Below, piece after piece: positions 44,747-52,733 of a DNA stretch of 64,000 bases. The position numbers and the translations under genes were made by a program. The stretch lies in assembly GCF_028649435.1 (NCBI RefSeq), contig NZ_JAQSIN010000007.1; one strand, written 5' to 3'. The DNA comes from Curvibacter microcysteis (GTDB lineage Bacteria > Pseudomonadota > Gammaproteobacteria > Burkholderiales > Burkholderiaceae_C). The notes beneath the pieces are model-generated. The model was not told where the DNA came from. It worked only from the letters and a program-made list of their open reading frames with translations, and made no database searches. Positions within the stretch are counted from its first letter, which is position 1; every line of letters begins with the position of its first letter.

Positions 44747-44763
44747 GCGTAAATGTATTACGC
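44747..44763. promoter_or_regulatory. Inverted repeat upstream of the P450 operon (candidate IclR operator)
   Basis: GCGTAA-ATGTA-TTACGC is a perfect 6+6 inverted repeat, 15 bp before the P450 start codon. The same half-sites recur at 45655-45668 upstream of the divergent Bug gene. Confidence 0.6.
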
Positions 44764-44785
44764 AAAAAGAAATCTCAAATACGTA

Positions 44786-45604
44786 CTATTCCCTAGTGTT
44801 GGCGCCTGGGTAGCCCATCGCGCGGCTGATGACCCGGGCTTCGTGCAGCAGGGCTGGGCAGATCGCGCCGTCCGGGTGCAGGTCGAAGCCACCGGTGGCG
44901 CCCAGCGTGGCCAGGGTCGCGCAGACCTTGCCCGTCGCATCAAAAATCGGCGCGGCCAAGGCGCTGATGCCGCGCAGCATGGCGTCTTGCACCACTGCAT
45001 GGCCGCTCGCGCGCACTTGCTGGCGCAGCTGTTCAATGGGGCGGGGGCCGCTCAGTTGGGCGCGCCGGTCCGCTGTGGCTTGGGCGAACTCCTGCTCGGC
45101 CAGCGCCAGCACCTGGCGATCATCGGAAAAGCCCAGGAACACCCGGCCCGCGGCCGACCACAGCGTGGGCATCACCGAGCCGGCACGCATGTTCACCGTC
45201 ACTGGCAAGGTGGGTTCTTCGATGCGCAGCACCGTGGGCCCTTTGTTGCCCATCACGGCCAAAAAGGCGGTCACCTCCAGCGATTCGCGCAAGCGCACCA
45301 AAGAGGCCTCGCCTAAGCGGATCGGGTCGCACTGGCGCAGCGCGGCCAAGCCGATGGAGATGGCCTCCTGGGCCAGGTAGTAATGCTGGTTGGCCGGTGA
45401 CTGGTCGACAAAGCCTTGCTGGCACAGGCTGGCCAGGTAGCGGTGGACCTTGGCCGGGCTTTCATCCACCTCGGCCGCGGTGGCGGTCAGGCTGGCTGCG
45501 CCCCCCAGGCGGGCCAGCGCCTTCAGGATGCTCAGCCCCATTTCGGCGGACTGAACCCGTTGGCGGCGATCGGCGGGGCGTGCGGAAGAAGTGGGTTCAC
45601 TCAT
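44786..45604 (-). CDS. IclR family transcriptional regulator
   Basis: A 272-residue regulator. The N-terminal winged helix-turn-helix covers about 20-85 (LTATAAEVDESPAKVHRYLASL). The C-terminal GAF-like effector domain contains the typical GKVCATLATLG stretch. It lies immediately upstream of the P450 operon in the same orientation and is divergent from the Bug receptor gene. It is the obvious candidate to control both, with a catabolic intermediate as ligand. Confidence 0.9.
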   Translation of the reverse strand: MSEPTSSARPADRRQRVQSAEMGLSILKALARLGGAASLTATAAEVDESPAKVHRYLASLCQQGFVDQSPANQHYYLAQEAISIGLAALRQCDPIRLGEASLVRLRESLEVTAFLAVMGNKGPTVLRIEEPTLPVTVNMRAGSVMPTLWSAAGRVFLGFSDDRQVLALAEQEFAQATADRRAQLSGPRPIEQLRQQVRASGHAVVQDAMLRGISALAAPIFDATGKVCATLATLGATGGFDLHPDGAICPALLHEARVISRAMGYPGANTRE

Positions 45605-45655
45605 GGGTGGTGGTTGGTAGGGCTGTTTCTAAGGGAAAACGTGAATCCTTGTTTT

Positions 45656-45668
45656 TACGCATAGCGTA
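45656..45668. promoter_or_regulatory. Inverted repeat between iclR-type gene and Bug gene
   Basis: TACGC-ATA-GCGTA is an inverted repeat sharing TTACGC/GCGTA half-sites with the site at 44747-44763. It sits in the 107-bp divergent promoter region. Confidence 0.5.
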
Positions 45669-45711
45669 TTAACATCACGCCAATATAGCGAATTGAAGCG
45701 AAGGTGAGAAC

Positions 45712-46692
45712 ATGCTGAAAACACGACGTGGGCTGCTGGCGGCTCTGGCACTGCCTGTCTTGTGCCTGGGGGGCTTGCCCGCCCATGCACAAAGCTACCC
45801 AGCCAAGCCCATCCGCTGGCTGGTGCCTTATCCGGCAGGTGGGGGCTCGGATTTTCTGGCCCGCACCGTCGGCCAGCCATTGTCGGCCCAGATCAGCCAG
45901 CCGGTGTTGGTGGACAACAAGCCCGGGGGCAACACCGCCATCGCCGCCACAGAGCTCGCCCGCTCGGCCGCTGACGGCTACACCATCTTGTCGGCCGACA
46001 ACGGCACCATGGTGTTCAATTCGGCGCTCTATTCCAAACTGTCGTACAGCCCCAGCAAAGACCTGCTGCCGGTCACTTTGATGGGCAAGTTCCCCATGAT
46101 TCTGGTGGCCAGCCCCGCGTCGGACATCAAGGACGCCAAGGACCTGATTGCCCAGGCCAAGGCCAAACCCGGCAGCATCAACTTTGCATCGGCCGGCGCC
46201 GGTAGTCCGCACCACCTGGCGATGGAGTTGCTCAAGGTCGATGCGGGCATCTTCATGACGCACATCCCTTACCGCGGTGCTGCTCCAGCGCTGACCGATC
46301 TGGCCGGTGGTCAGATCCCCGTCATGATGGTGGACTTAGCTGCCGGTGGCGCTTTCATCAAGGCTGGCAAGGTGCGACCTTTGGCCGTGGCCAGCGCCAA
46401 GCGCCTGCCCCAGCTGCCTGAAGTGCCGACCTTTGCCGAGCTGGGCTACAAGAACGTTGAGGCCTCGGCCCAGGTGGGCATCGTTGCCCCCGCCGGCACG
46501 CCGGCGGAGGTGGTGGCCGCTTTGCAAAAGCAGGTCGCTGCGGCCATCAACCAGCCGGCTGTGAAGCAAAAGCTGATCGACTTTGGCATCGAGCCCGTGG
46601 CCAGCACCCCTCAGCAGTACGCCGATTTGATCCGCACCGAGACGGTGCGCTGGCACAAGATCATCAAGGACCAACGCATCTCGCTGGACTGA
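45712..46692 (+). CDS. Bug/TctC-type periplasmic receptor
   Basis: A 326-residue solute-binding protein with a signal peptide ending at AHAQ. The Bug signature WLVPYPAGGGSDFLAR is near residue 36 and VDNKPGGNTAIAA near 66. There are no membrane subunits nearby. Divergent from the IclR gene and the P450-VOC-FAH operon, it probably captures the aromatic or organic-acid substrate (or a product) of that pathway. Confidence 0.92.
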   Translation: MLKTRRGLLAALALPVLCLGGLPAHAQSYPAKPIRWLVPYPAGGGSDFLARTVGQPLSAQISQPVLVDNKPGGNTAIAATELARSAADGYTILSADNGTMVFNSALYSKLSYSPSKDLLPVTLMGKFPMILVASPASDIKDAKDLIAQAKAKPGSINFASAGAGSPHHLAMELLKVDAGIFMTHIPYRGAAPALTDLAGGQIPVMMVDLAAGGAFIKAGKVRPLAVASAKRLPQLPEVPTFAELGYKNVEASAQVGIVAPAGTPAEVVAALQKQVAAAINQPAVKQKLIDFGIEPVASTPQQYADLIRTETVRWHKIIKDQRISLD

Positions 46693-46699
46693 AGTCGCC

Positions 46700-46729
46700 A
46701 AAAAAAAGCCCAGTCAGAGACTGGGCTTG
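46700..46729. terminator. Terminator between the Bug and phasin genes
   Basis: AAGCCCAGTC-AGA-GACTGGGCTT is a perfect 10-bp stem. A run of A precedes it, so it ends minus-strand transcripts best; it may also serve the plus-strand Bug gene 14 nt away. Confidence 0.8.
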
Positions 46730-46847
46730 AAAGGATCCCTGAGCCAGAGGCGTCGAAAGGATCCAGGAGACAACTGCGGGGTGATTCAAGCCTCTAGAGG
46801 CGGGTCCACCCACCCGGCGCGCAAGGCTGCCGGGTGTTGAAAAAGGC

Positions 46848-47402
46848 TCAGCGCTTCTTGGCGGCGCTGGTGGTGGTCTTGGCCGCGTTCACAGCGCTGG
46901 CAGCCACGGCGTTGAAGTTGGCTTCGGCCACATCGGTGGCTTGCTTGACAGCCTTTTGCACCGATTCGAATGCGTTGTTGGCAGCGGTCACGGCACTCTT
47001 GATGGCGGCGACGGCGGTTTCAGAACCGGCGGGTGCGTTCTTGGCAGCGCTGTCCACCAGGGTGGCCACGGTCTTTTGCACTTCGGCGGTCTTGCCTTCC
47101 ACGGCCTTGCCGAATTCAGCGCCGGTGCCCGAAGCGATGTCATACAGGTGACGGCTGTAAGCGGCAGTCTTTTCGGCCAGGGGCTGGAACAGACCGGCTT
47201 GCAGGGCCAGCAGCTCTTGGGCGTCCTTGACGCTCAGCACGGCTTGGGTGTGGCTGGCGGCTTCTTGCAGGGCGGCGCGCGAAGCGGTCACGTTCAGTTC
47301 AACCAGCTTTTCCAGGCCTTCGAAAGCCTTGGTGGTCAGACCAAACAGGGTTTCAACGTTGGCTTTGTGGGCGGCCAGGACTTGTTCGGGGGTCAGCGAC
47401 AT
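46848..47402 (-). CDS. phaP: Phasin family protein
   Basis: A 184-residue, Ala-rich, amphipathic helical protein of the PhaP family. It starts MSLTPEQVLAAHKANVETLFGLT and ends in a Lys-rich tail. Phasins coat polyhydroxyalkanoate granules and control their size and number. AGGAG lies eight bases before the ATG. An inverted pair of 13-bp palindrome-like sites lies upstream and is a candidate regulator-binding region. Confidence 0.92.
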   Translation of the reverse strand: MSLTPEQVLAAHKANVETLFGLTTKAFEGLEKLVELNVTASRAALQEAASHTQAVLSVKDAQELLALQAGLFQPLAEKTAAYSRHLYDIASGTGAEFGKAVEGKTAEVQKTVATLVDSAAKNAPAGSETAVAAIKSAVTAANNAFESVQKAVKQATDVAEANFNAVAASAVNAAKTTTSAAKKR

Positions 47403-47466
47403 GAGGAACTCCTAAAAATAAAAAGGTGAACTGACAAGGTCTCTGCTCTGAACCGATCAAGTCATG

Positions 47467-47537
47467 TTGCAGTGCAGCATGGGTTGAAGTATGCGACGGC
47501 GCTTGGCGCTTGGCAAGCGTTTTTTGCTGCACTGCAA
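47467..47537. promoter_or_regulatory. 13-bp inverted repeat pair between phasin and deacetylase genes
   Basis: TTGCAGTGCAGCA (47467-47479) is repeated exactly in inverse at 47525-47537 (TGCTGCACTGCAA). The TGCA-rich content recalls PhaR operators of PHA granule genes. The pair lies in the divergent promoter region. Confidence 0.6.
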
Positions 47538-47586
47538 CAAAATTCTTGCGTGCGCGTGGAAAACCTTGATCCGCGACAATTTGCCC

Positions 47587-48528
47587 ATGCAGGCTTTTTA
47601 CGCAGATCACTTTGTCTTGCCCTTGCCCGAGGGCCACCGATTTCCCATGCAGAAGTACCGCCTGCTGCGCGACCGCTTGGTGGCTGAGTTGCCCCAGGTG
47701 CGCATGCTGGAGGCGCCGCGCGCCAGCGATGGTGAGTTGGCCTTGGCCCATGCGCCGGCCTATGTGGCAGCGGTCCAGGACGGCAGCCTGGATGCCGCAC
47801 AACAGCGTGAGATTGGCTTTCCCTGGAGCCCCGCCATGGCCGAGCGCTCGCGCCGCTCTGTCGGGGCCACCGTGGCTGCGTGCCGTGCGGCCTGGCAAGA
47901 AGGCATCGCTGCCAACCTGGCTGGCGGCACCCACCATGCCAGTGCGGACCGTGGCGGTGGCTTTTGTGTCTTCAATGACCTGGCCGTGGCCGCGCGGCTG
48001 ATGCAGGCCGAGCACTTTCGCCAGCACCGCCGCGCCCTGAAGGTCCTGATCGTGGACTTGGATGTGCACCAGGGCAATGGCACGGCCAGCATCTTTGGGC
48101 GCGATGACTCGGTGTTCACCTTGTCCCTGCATGGCGAGAAGAACTTTCCGTTTCGCAAAGTGGCGGGTGATTTGGATGTGGACTTGCCCGATGGCTGCAC
48201 GGACGAGGCCTATTTGCACGCCCTGGAGTTGGCCTTGGAGGCGGTTGAGCAGCGCTTTGAACCGGGCTTGGTCTTGTACCTGGCCGGGGCGGACCCGCAC
48301 GAGGGAGACCGCCTGGGGCGCCTCAAACTCAGCTACGACGGCCTGGAGGCGCGCGACCGCCGCGTGCTGGACTGGGCCTGGCGCAGAGCGCTGCCGCTGG
48401 CTTTTGCCATGGGCGGCGGCTACGGGCATGACCTGGCCAGCACGGTGCAGGTGCAGTTCAACACCTACCGCGTGGCTGCGGATTACCACGCGCGCTGGCA
48501 GGCCAGACCGGCGCCCCGGGCGGCTTGA
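47587..48528 (+). CDS. Histone deacetylase family amidohydrolase (AcuC/HDAC-like)
   Basis: A 313-residue zinc hydrolase. Conserved active-site segments are GGTHHASADRGGGFCVFND with the tandem His, DLDVHQGNGTA with two zinc ligands, the later Asp in AGADPHEGD, and MGGGYG near the C-terminus. The family deacetylates lysine, polyamines or small amides; the substrate here is unknown. The start at ATG 47587 is chosen by homology; in-frame upstream codons lack similarity. It is divergent from phaP. Confidence 0.9.
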   Translation: MQAFYADHFVLPLPEGHRFPMQKYRLLRDRLVAELPQVRMLEAPRASDGELALAHAPAYVAAVQDGSLDAAQQREIGFPWSPAMAERSRRSVGATVAACRAAWQEGIAANLAGGTHHASADRGGGFCVFNDLAVAARLMQAEHFRQHRRALKVLIVDLDVHQGNGTASIFGRDDSVFTLSLHGEKNFPFRKVAGDLDVDLPDGCTDEAYLHALELALEAVEQRFEPGLVLYLAGADPHEGDRLGRLKLSYDGLEARDRRVLDWAWRRALPLAFAMGGGYGHDLASTVQVQFNTYRVAADYHARWQARPAPRAA

Positions 48529-48548
48529 GGGCACGGTCCCACCCGACG

Positions 48549-48583
48549 AAAAAAAGCGCGACCTCCTGGCTTGGAGATCGCGC
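48549..48583 (-). terminator. Terminator after katG
   Basis: On the minus strand GCGCGATCTCC-AAGCCA-GGAGGTCGCGC is followed by a long T run. It is a strong 11-bp stem about 50 nt past the katG stop. Confidence 0.88.
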
Positions 48584-48631
48584 CTGGCCCGCAGCCGGGG
48601 CCGCGGGCGGGTGAGGGGCCTCAGCCCGGCA

Positions 48632-50845
48632 TCACTTCTTGAGGTCGAAGCGGTCCAGGTTCATGACCTTGGTCCAGGCCGCCACGAAGTCGCGCACCAA
48701 TTTGGCTTCGGCGCCGTTTTGCGCATAGACCTCGGCCAATGCCCGCAGCTGCGAGTTGGAGCCGAACACCAGGTCAACCCGGGTGCCCGTGCGCAGCACG
48801 TCACCGGTCTGGCGATCCCGGCCCTCGTACACGGTGGCGTCGCTGGCGCTGGGCTTCCAGGCGGTGCGGATATCAAGCAGGTTGACGAAGAAGTCGTTGC
48901 TCAGCACGCCCACACGCTGGGTCCAGACACCGTTCGGGCTGGCGTTGGTGTTGGCGCCCAAGACACGTAGGCCGCCGACCAGCACGGTCATTTCAGGGGC
49001 GCTCAGGGTCAGCAACTGGGCTTTGTCGATCAACTGCTCTTCCGGCGAAACCGAGTAAGCCTTCTTTTGGTAGTTGCGGAAGCCATCGGCCACCGGTTCC
49101 AGCACGGAGAAGGACTCGGCATCGGTTTGCTCGGCGCTGGCGTCCATGCGGCCCGGGGTGAAGGGCACGTCGATGGCGTGGCCCGCGGCCTTGGCTGCGG
49201 CCTCCACGGCGGCGCTGCCGCCCAGCACGATCAGATCGGCCAGAGACACCTTTTTACCGCCGCTGGCGGCCGCGTTGAAGGCTTGCTGAATGCCTTCCAA
49301 AGCGCCCAGGACCTTGGTCAGTTGGGCGGGTTGGTTGGCTTCCCAGTCCTTTTGCGGCGCCAGGCGAATGCGGGCACCATTGGCACCGCCGCGCTTGTCC
49401 GAACCGCGGAAGGTCGAGGCCGAAGCCCAGGCCGTGGCCACCAGTTCGCTGATCGACAGGCCTGAGGCGAGGATCTGCGCCTTGAGGGCCGCGATGTCTT
49501 GAGCATCGACGAGGGCATGGTCCAGCGCCGGGATCGGGTCTTGCCAGATCAGGTCTTCGGCCGGCACCTCGGAGCCCAAATAGCGCACCTTGGGGCCCAT
49601 GTCGCGGTGGGTCAGCTTGAACCAGGCGCGGGCGAAAGCATCAGCGAAAGCCTGCGGGTCTTGGTGGAAGCGGCGCGAGATTTTCTCGTAGGCCGGGTCG
49701 AAGCGCAGCGACAGATCGGCCGTGGTCATCATGGGCGCGTGCTTCTTGCTCGGGTCGTGCGCGTCCGGGATCATGTGCTCGGGCTTCACGTTCTGGGCCA
49801 CCCACTGGTGGGCGCCGGCGGGGCTCTTGGTCAGCGCCCATTCGTAGCCGAACAGGGTGTCGAAGTAGCCGTTGTCCCAGGTCGTGGGGTTTGGCTTCCA
49901 GGCGCCTTCGATGCCGCTGGTGGTGGTGTCCACGCCCTTGCCGGTGCCGAATTGGTTGATCCAGCCCAGGCCTTGGGCCTCGATCGGAGCGCCTTCCGGT
50001 TCAGGGCCGACCAGCTTAGGGTCACCAGCGCCGTGGGCCTTGCCGAAGGTGTGGCCGCCGGCCACCAGGGCCACGGTTTCTTCGTCGTTCATGGCCATGC
50101 GGGCAAAGGTTTCACGCACATCGCGGCCCGAGGCCACCGGGTCGGGGTTGCCGTCCGGACCTTCGGGGTTCACATAGATCAGGCCCATTTGCACGGCGGC
50201 CAGTGGGTTTTCCAATTGACGCTCGCCCGAATAGCGGCTGTTGGGCTTGTCGCTGGTGGCCAGCCATTCTTTTTCGCCGCCCCAGTAGATGTCCTCTTCG
50301 GGCTGCCAGATGTCGGCTCGGCCGCCACCAAAGCCAAAGGTCTTGAAGCCCATGGTTTCCATGGCCACGTTCCCTGCCAGCACCATCAGGTCGGCCCAGG
50401 ACAGCTGGTTGCCGTATTTCTGTTTGATGGGCCACAGCAGGCGGCGCGCCTTGTCCAGGTTGCCGTTGTCGGGCCAGCTGTTGAGCGGGGCAAAGCGTTG
50501 GTTGCCGGTGCCTGCGCCGCCGCGACCATCTGCCGTGCGGTAGGTGCCGGCGCTGTGCCAAGCCATGCGGATGAACAGGCCACCGTAGTGGCCCCAATCG
50601 GCTGGCCACCAGTCTTGCGAGTCGGTCATCAGGGCGGCCAGGTCTTTTTTGAGAGCAGCCAGGTCGATTTTTTCGAATTCGCTGGCGTAGTCAAAGTCGG
50701 CGCCCAGCGGGTTGGAGGCTGGTGCGTGCTGGTGCAGGATGCCCAGGTTCAATTGGTTGGGCCACCAGTCGCGGTTGGACTGGGCCCCTTGGCTGGCGCG
50801 GGCACCCTGGCCGGCGGCAAAAGGGCATTTGGATTCGTTCGACAT
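48632..50845 (-). CDS. katG: Catalase-peroxidase
   Basis: Bifunctional haem enzyme that destroys hydrogen peroxide. It is 737 residues. The distal site is in FIRMAWHSAG (Arg93, Trp96, His97) and the proximal His265 is in VAGGHTFGKA. The residues that form the Met-Tyr-Trp adduct needed for catalase activity are all present: Trp96, Tyr224 (GLIYVNPEG) and Met250. AGGAGA precedes the ATG. No oxyR gene is adjacent. Confidence 0.97.
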   Translation of the reverse strand: MSNESKCPFAAGQGARASQGAQSNRDWWPNQLNLGILHQHAPASNPLGADFDYASEFEKIDLAALKKDLAALMTDSQDWWPADWGHYGGLFIRMAWHSAGTYRTADGRGGAGTGNQRFAPLNSWPDNGNLDKARRLLWPIKQKYGNQLSWADLMVLAGNVAMETMGFKTFGFGGGRADIWQPEEDIYWGGEKEWLATSDKPNSRYSGERQLENPLAAVQMGLIYVNPEGPDGNPDPVASGRDVRETFARMAMNDEETVALVAGGHTFGKAHGAGDPKLVGPEPEGAPIEAQGLGWINQFGTGKGVDTTTSGIEGAWKPNPTTWDNGYFDTLFGYEWALTKSPAGAHQWVAQNVKPEHMIPDAHDPSKKHAPMMTTADLSLRFDPAYEKISRRFHQDPQAFADAFARAWFKLTHRDMGPKVRYLGSEVPAEDLIWQDPIPALDHALVDAQDIAALKAQILASGLSISELVATAWASASTFRGSDKRGGANGARIRLAPQKDWEANQPAQLTKVLGALEGIQQAFNAAASGGKKVSLADLIVLGGSAAVEAAAKAAGHAIDVPFTPGRMDASAEQTDAESFSVLEPVADGFRNYQKKAYSVSPEEQLIDKAQLLTLSAPEMTVLVGGLRVLGANTNASPNGVWTQRVGVLSNDFFVNLLDIRTAWKPSASDATVYEGRDRQTGDVLRTGTRVDLVFGSNSQLRALAEVYAQNGAEAKLVRDFVAAWTKVMNLDRFDLKK

Positions 50846-51487
50846 GCTTTCTCCTATTGAGGTTGAACATCACTTCACGGGCGAAGCGTGGGCATTGGAC
50901 CTGCCCATCAAGACACTGGTCGCCCCGGGCTGGTGGTCAGCGTCAGGGCATGGGTCGAATGATAGAGATGGCCCAGATAAAAAACACCTTTTCAGGCTGA
51001 AAATCCGATCACTTCTGTCAATCGGCGAAATAGGCGAATCCAATTAAAAATGAAATTTCACGCATGCATGGTTCGGTGGGTGAACCTAAATGTAAAAAAT
51101 TAATTCATTGCTGCGGCTTTGCCGCTGCAGGATGGCCGCCCAAGCGACGGTGTCGTTTTTCAACTGGCTTCAGTTGTTACGAAAAAATGTAATTCGCAAG
51201 CTCGGTGGCGCCTTGTCCAGGGCGAGCGCTGGCTGTTCAGGCATCTGAGCGCAGTCGCATGGGGGCTGTCTGCGAAGGCGAATGGGGGGGGCTGTTGGCG
51301 GTGATGATTGAAATTCTTCATGACTGAATAATGAAAAATATATCAATCATTGGTGTCCTGAAGAATATTTCAGCGCGTGCCAGGTGTTTGGGGGTTTGGC
51401 AGACTGGGGAATTCTTCCAGATAATCGAGTCAGCTTATGAATAATGGCCAGGCCCATTCGGGCCGGCCTATTGCTTGAAGACGGGGC
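50846..51487. other. Non-coding region between katG and the DUF1624 gene
   Basis: About 640 bp with no convincing gene. The proximal part must contain the katG promoter and leader. The stretch from about 51040 to 51440 is more AT-rich than the surroundings. It contains an imperfect inverted repeat (TTCTTCA near 51314 and TGAAGAA near 51359) and a GC hairpin AGGCC-GGCCC / GGGCC-TGGCC at about 51446-51470 that may end the DUF1624 transcript. It may be a decayed gene or an uncharacterised regulatory region. Confidence 0.5.
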
Positions 51488-52657
51488 TCAGAAGTAGCTC
51501 AGCCACGGCGCAGTGCTGGTCTGCTTCATCCTCGCCAAACGTTGGCACAAGGGAATGAGGGCCAGCAGAACCACGCCGGCGGTCAACCAAATCAGCCCTG
51601 TTCCGTCGAAGCCGTAGCGCTCACCTTGGTTGGGACCGAAGACCAGTTTCAGCACCAGGTAGAGCAGGTGCAGCAGATAGAGGTGCGCGAGGTAGAAGAA
51701 CATCGGGACCGCGCCAATCTGGCCCAGCATCTGGCCCAGTGGCTGACCGTCGCGCAGGCGTTCCAGTCCGACCAAGGCCAGCAGTCCCAGGCCGACTGTC
51801 AGCAGGATGAAGTGCAAAGAGGGGGGGTATTTGGTCACGTTCAAGAATGCCATGAAGGTGTGGATCTCGGTGGGCCCGGCCACCCAGGGCTGATCGCCGT
51901 AGAGGTGAAGCCCGCGCAGCACGGCAAAGCCCAGCAGCGCGCCCAAGCCCAGGGCCAGCAGGCGGCGCTGTCGCTGGGCCGGTTCCACTGAGGGGGCGTA
52001 CCAGGGGCCCAGCAGGTAGCCAGCCAGGATCAAGCCAATCCAGGGCAGCACCGGGTAGGACGTCCGCACGGTGAGGCCGTCCCCCAGGCGGATCAGGCTG
52101 CGGTCATGAAGGATGCCCCAAGGCACAAAGCCCCATTGGTCCGGTGTGAAATGCACACCATCCAGCAGGTTGTGGCCACACAGGATGCCGGCTGCCAGGG
52201 TGATCTGCCAGACCCTGGGCAGCCAAAGCAGCGCGGCCAGCGCGAGCATCGACAGGCCGATGGCCCAGATGACTTGCAGGTACAGGCGGCTGGGGCGCAG
52301 TTCAAAGGACCAGGCGAAGCTGACCACCGTCAGTTCCAGCACGATCAGGATCAGGCCGCGTTGTGCCAAGTAGCGGGTGGTGTCGTTGCGGCTGCGGCCC
52401 AGTTTTTGGCCGTACAGCCATGCGCTGAGGCCCGTCAGCAGCACGAAGATGGGGGCGCAGACATGGCTGCTCAGACGCGTGAAGAACAGAGCCACCGATG
52501 TGCCATCCAGGGACATGGGGTCACTGACCTGGTGCTGCAGGAAAAAGAACTCGCGCACATGGTCCACCAGCATCAGCGCCATCACGGCGCCACGCAGGCG
52601 ATCAATGCTGCCGAGACGAACTCGGGTCAAGACAGGGGTCATGTTGGAGGATGGCAT
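51488..52657 (-). CDS. DUF1624 / heparan-alpha-glucosaminide N-acetyltransferase-like membrane protein
   Basis: A 389-residue membrane protein with about ten helices. It opens with the family-type RLGSIDRLRGAVMALMLVDH, a conserved Arg-Gly and His region of this acyltransferase-like family. Members are predicted to transfer acyl groups to sugars across the membrane; the substrate is unknown. The gene follows the TonB receptor gene on the same strand by about 76 nt, with a GC hairpin (52699-52722) lacking a T tract between them. Confidence 0.82.
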   Translation of the reverse strand: MPSSNMTPVLTRVRLGSIDRLRGAVMALMLVDHVREFFFLQHQVSDPMSLDGTSVALFFTRLSSHVCAPIFVLLTGLSAWLYGQKLGRSRNDTTRYLAQRGLILIVLELTVVSFAWSFELRPSRLYLQVIWAIGLSMLALAALLWLPRVWQITLAAGILCGHNLLDGVHFTPDQWGFVPWGILHDRSLIRLGDGLTVRTSYPVLPWIGLILAGYLLGPWYAPSVEPAQRQRRLLALGLGALLGFAVLRGLHLYGDQPWVAGPTEIHTFMAFLNVTKYPPSLHFILLTVGLGLLALVGLERLRDGQPLGQMLGQIGAVPMFFYLAHLYLLHLLYLVLKLVFGPNQGERYGFDGTGLIWLTAGVVLLALIPLCQRLARMKQTSTAPWLSYF

Positions 52658-52733
52658 GTGTTGGGAGCGGTTGGCCGAGCAGGCAGGGGATGCAGTGGCC
52701 CCGCCCAGAAGGGGGCGGGGCTGCTGCGGGTCT

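Noticed and set aside
50940..50990. Possible OxyR site upstream of katG
   Set aside because: GATAG and AGATA elements are present, but the ATAG-N7-CTAT spacing of OxyR tetrads is not met.
51119..51304. 61-codon frame in the katG upstream region
   Set aside because: No ribosome site, no recognisable features and codon use unlike the neighbouring genes.
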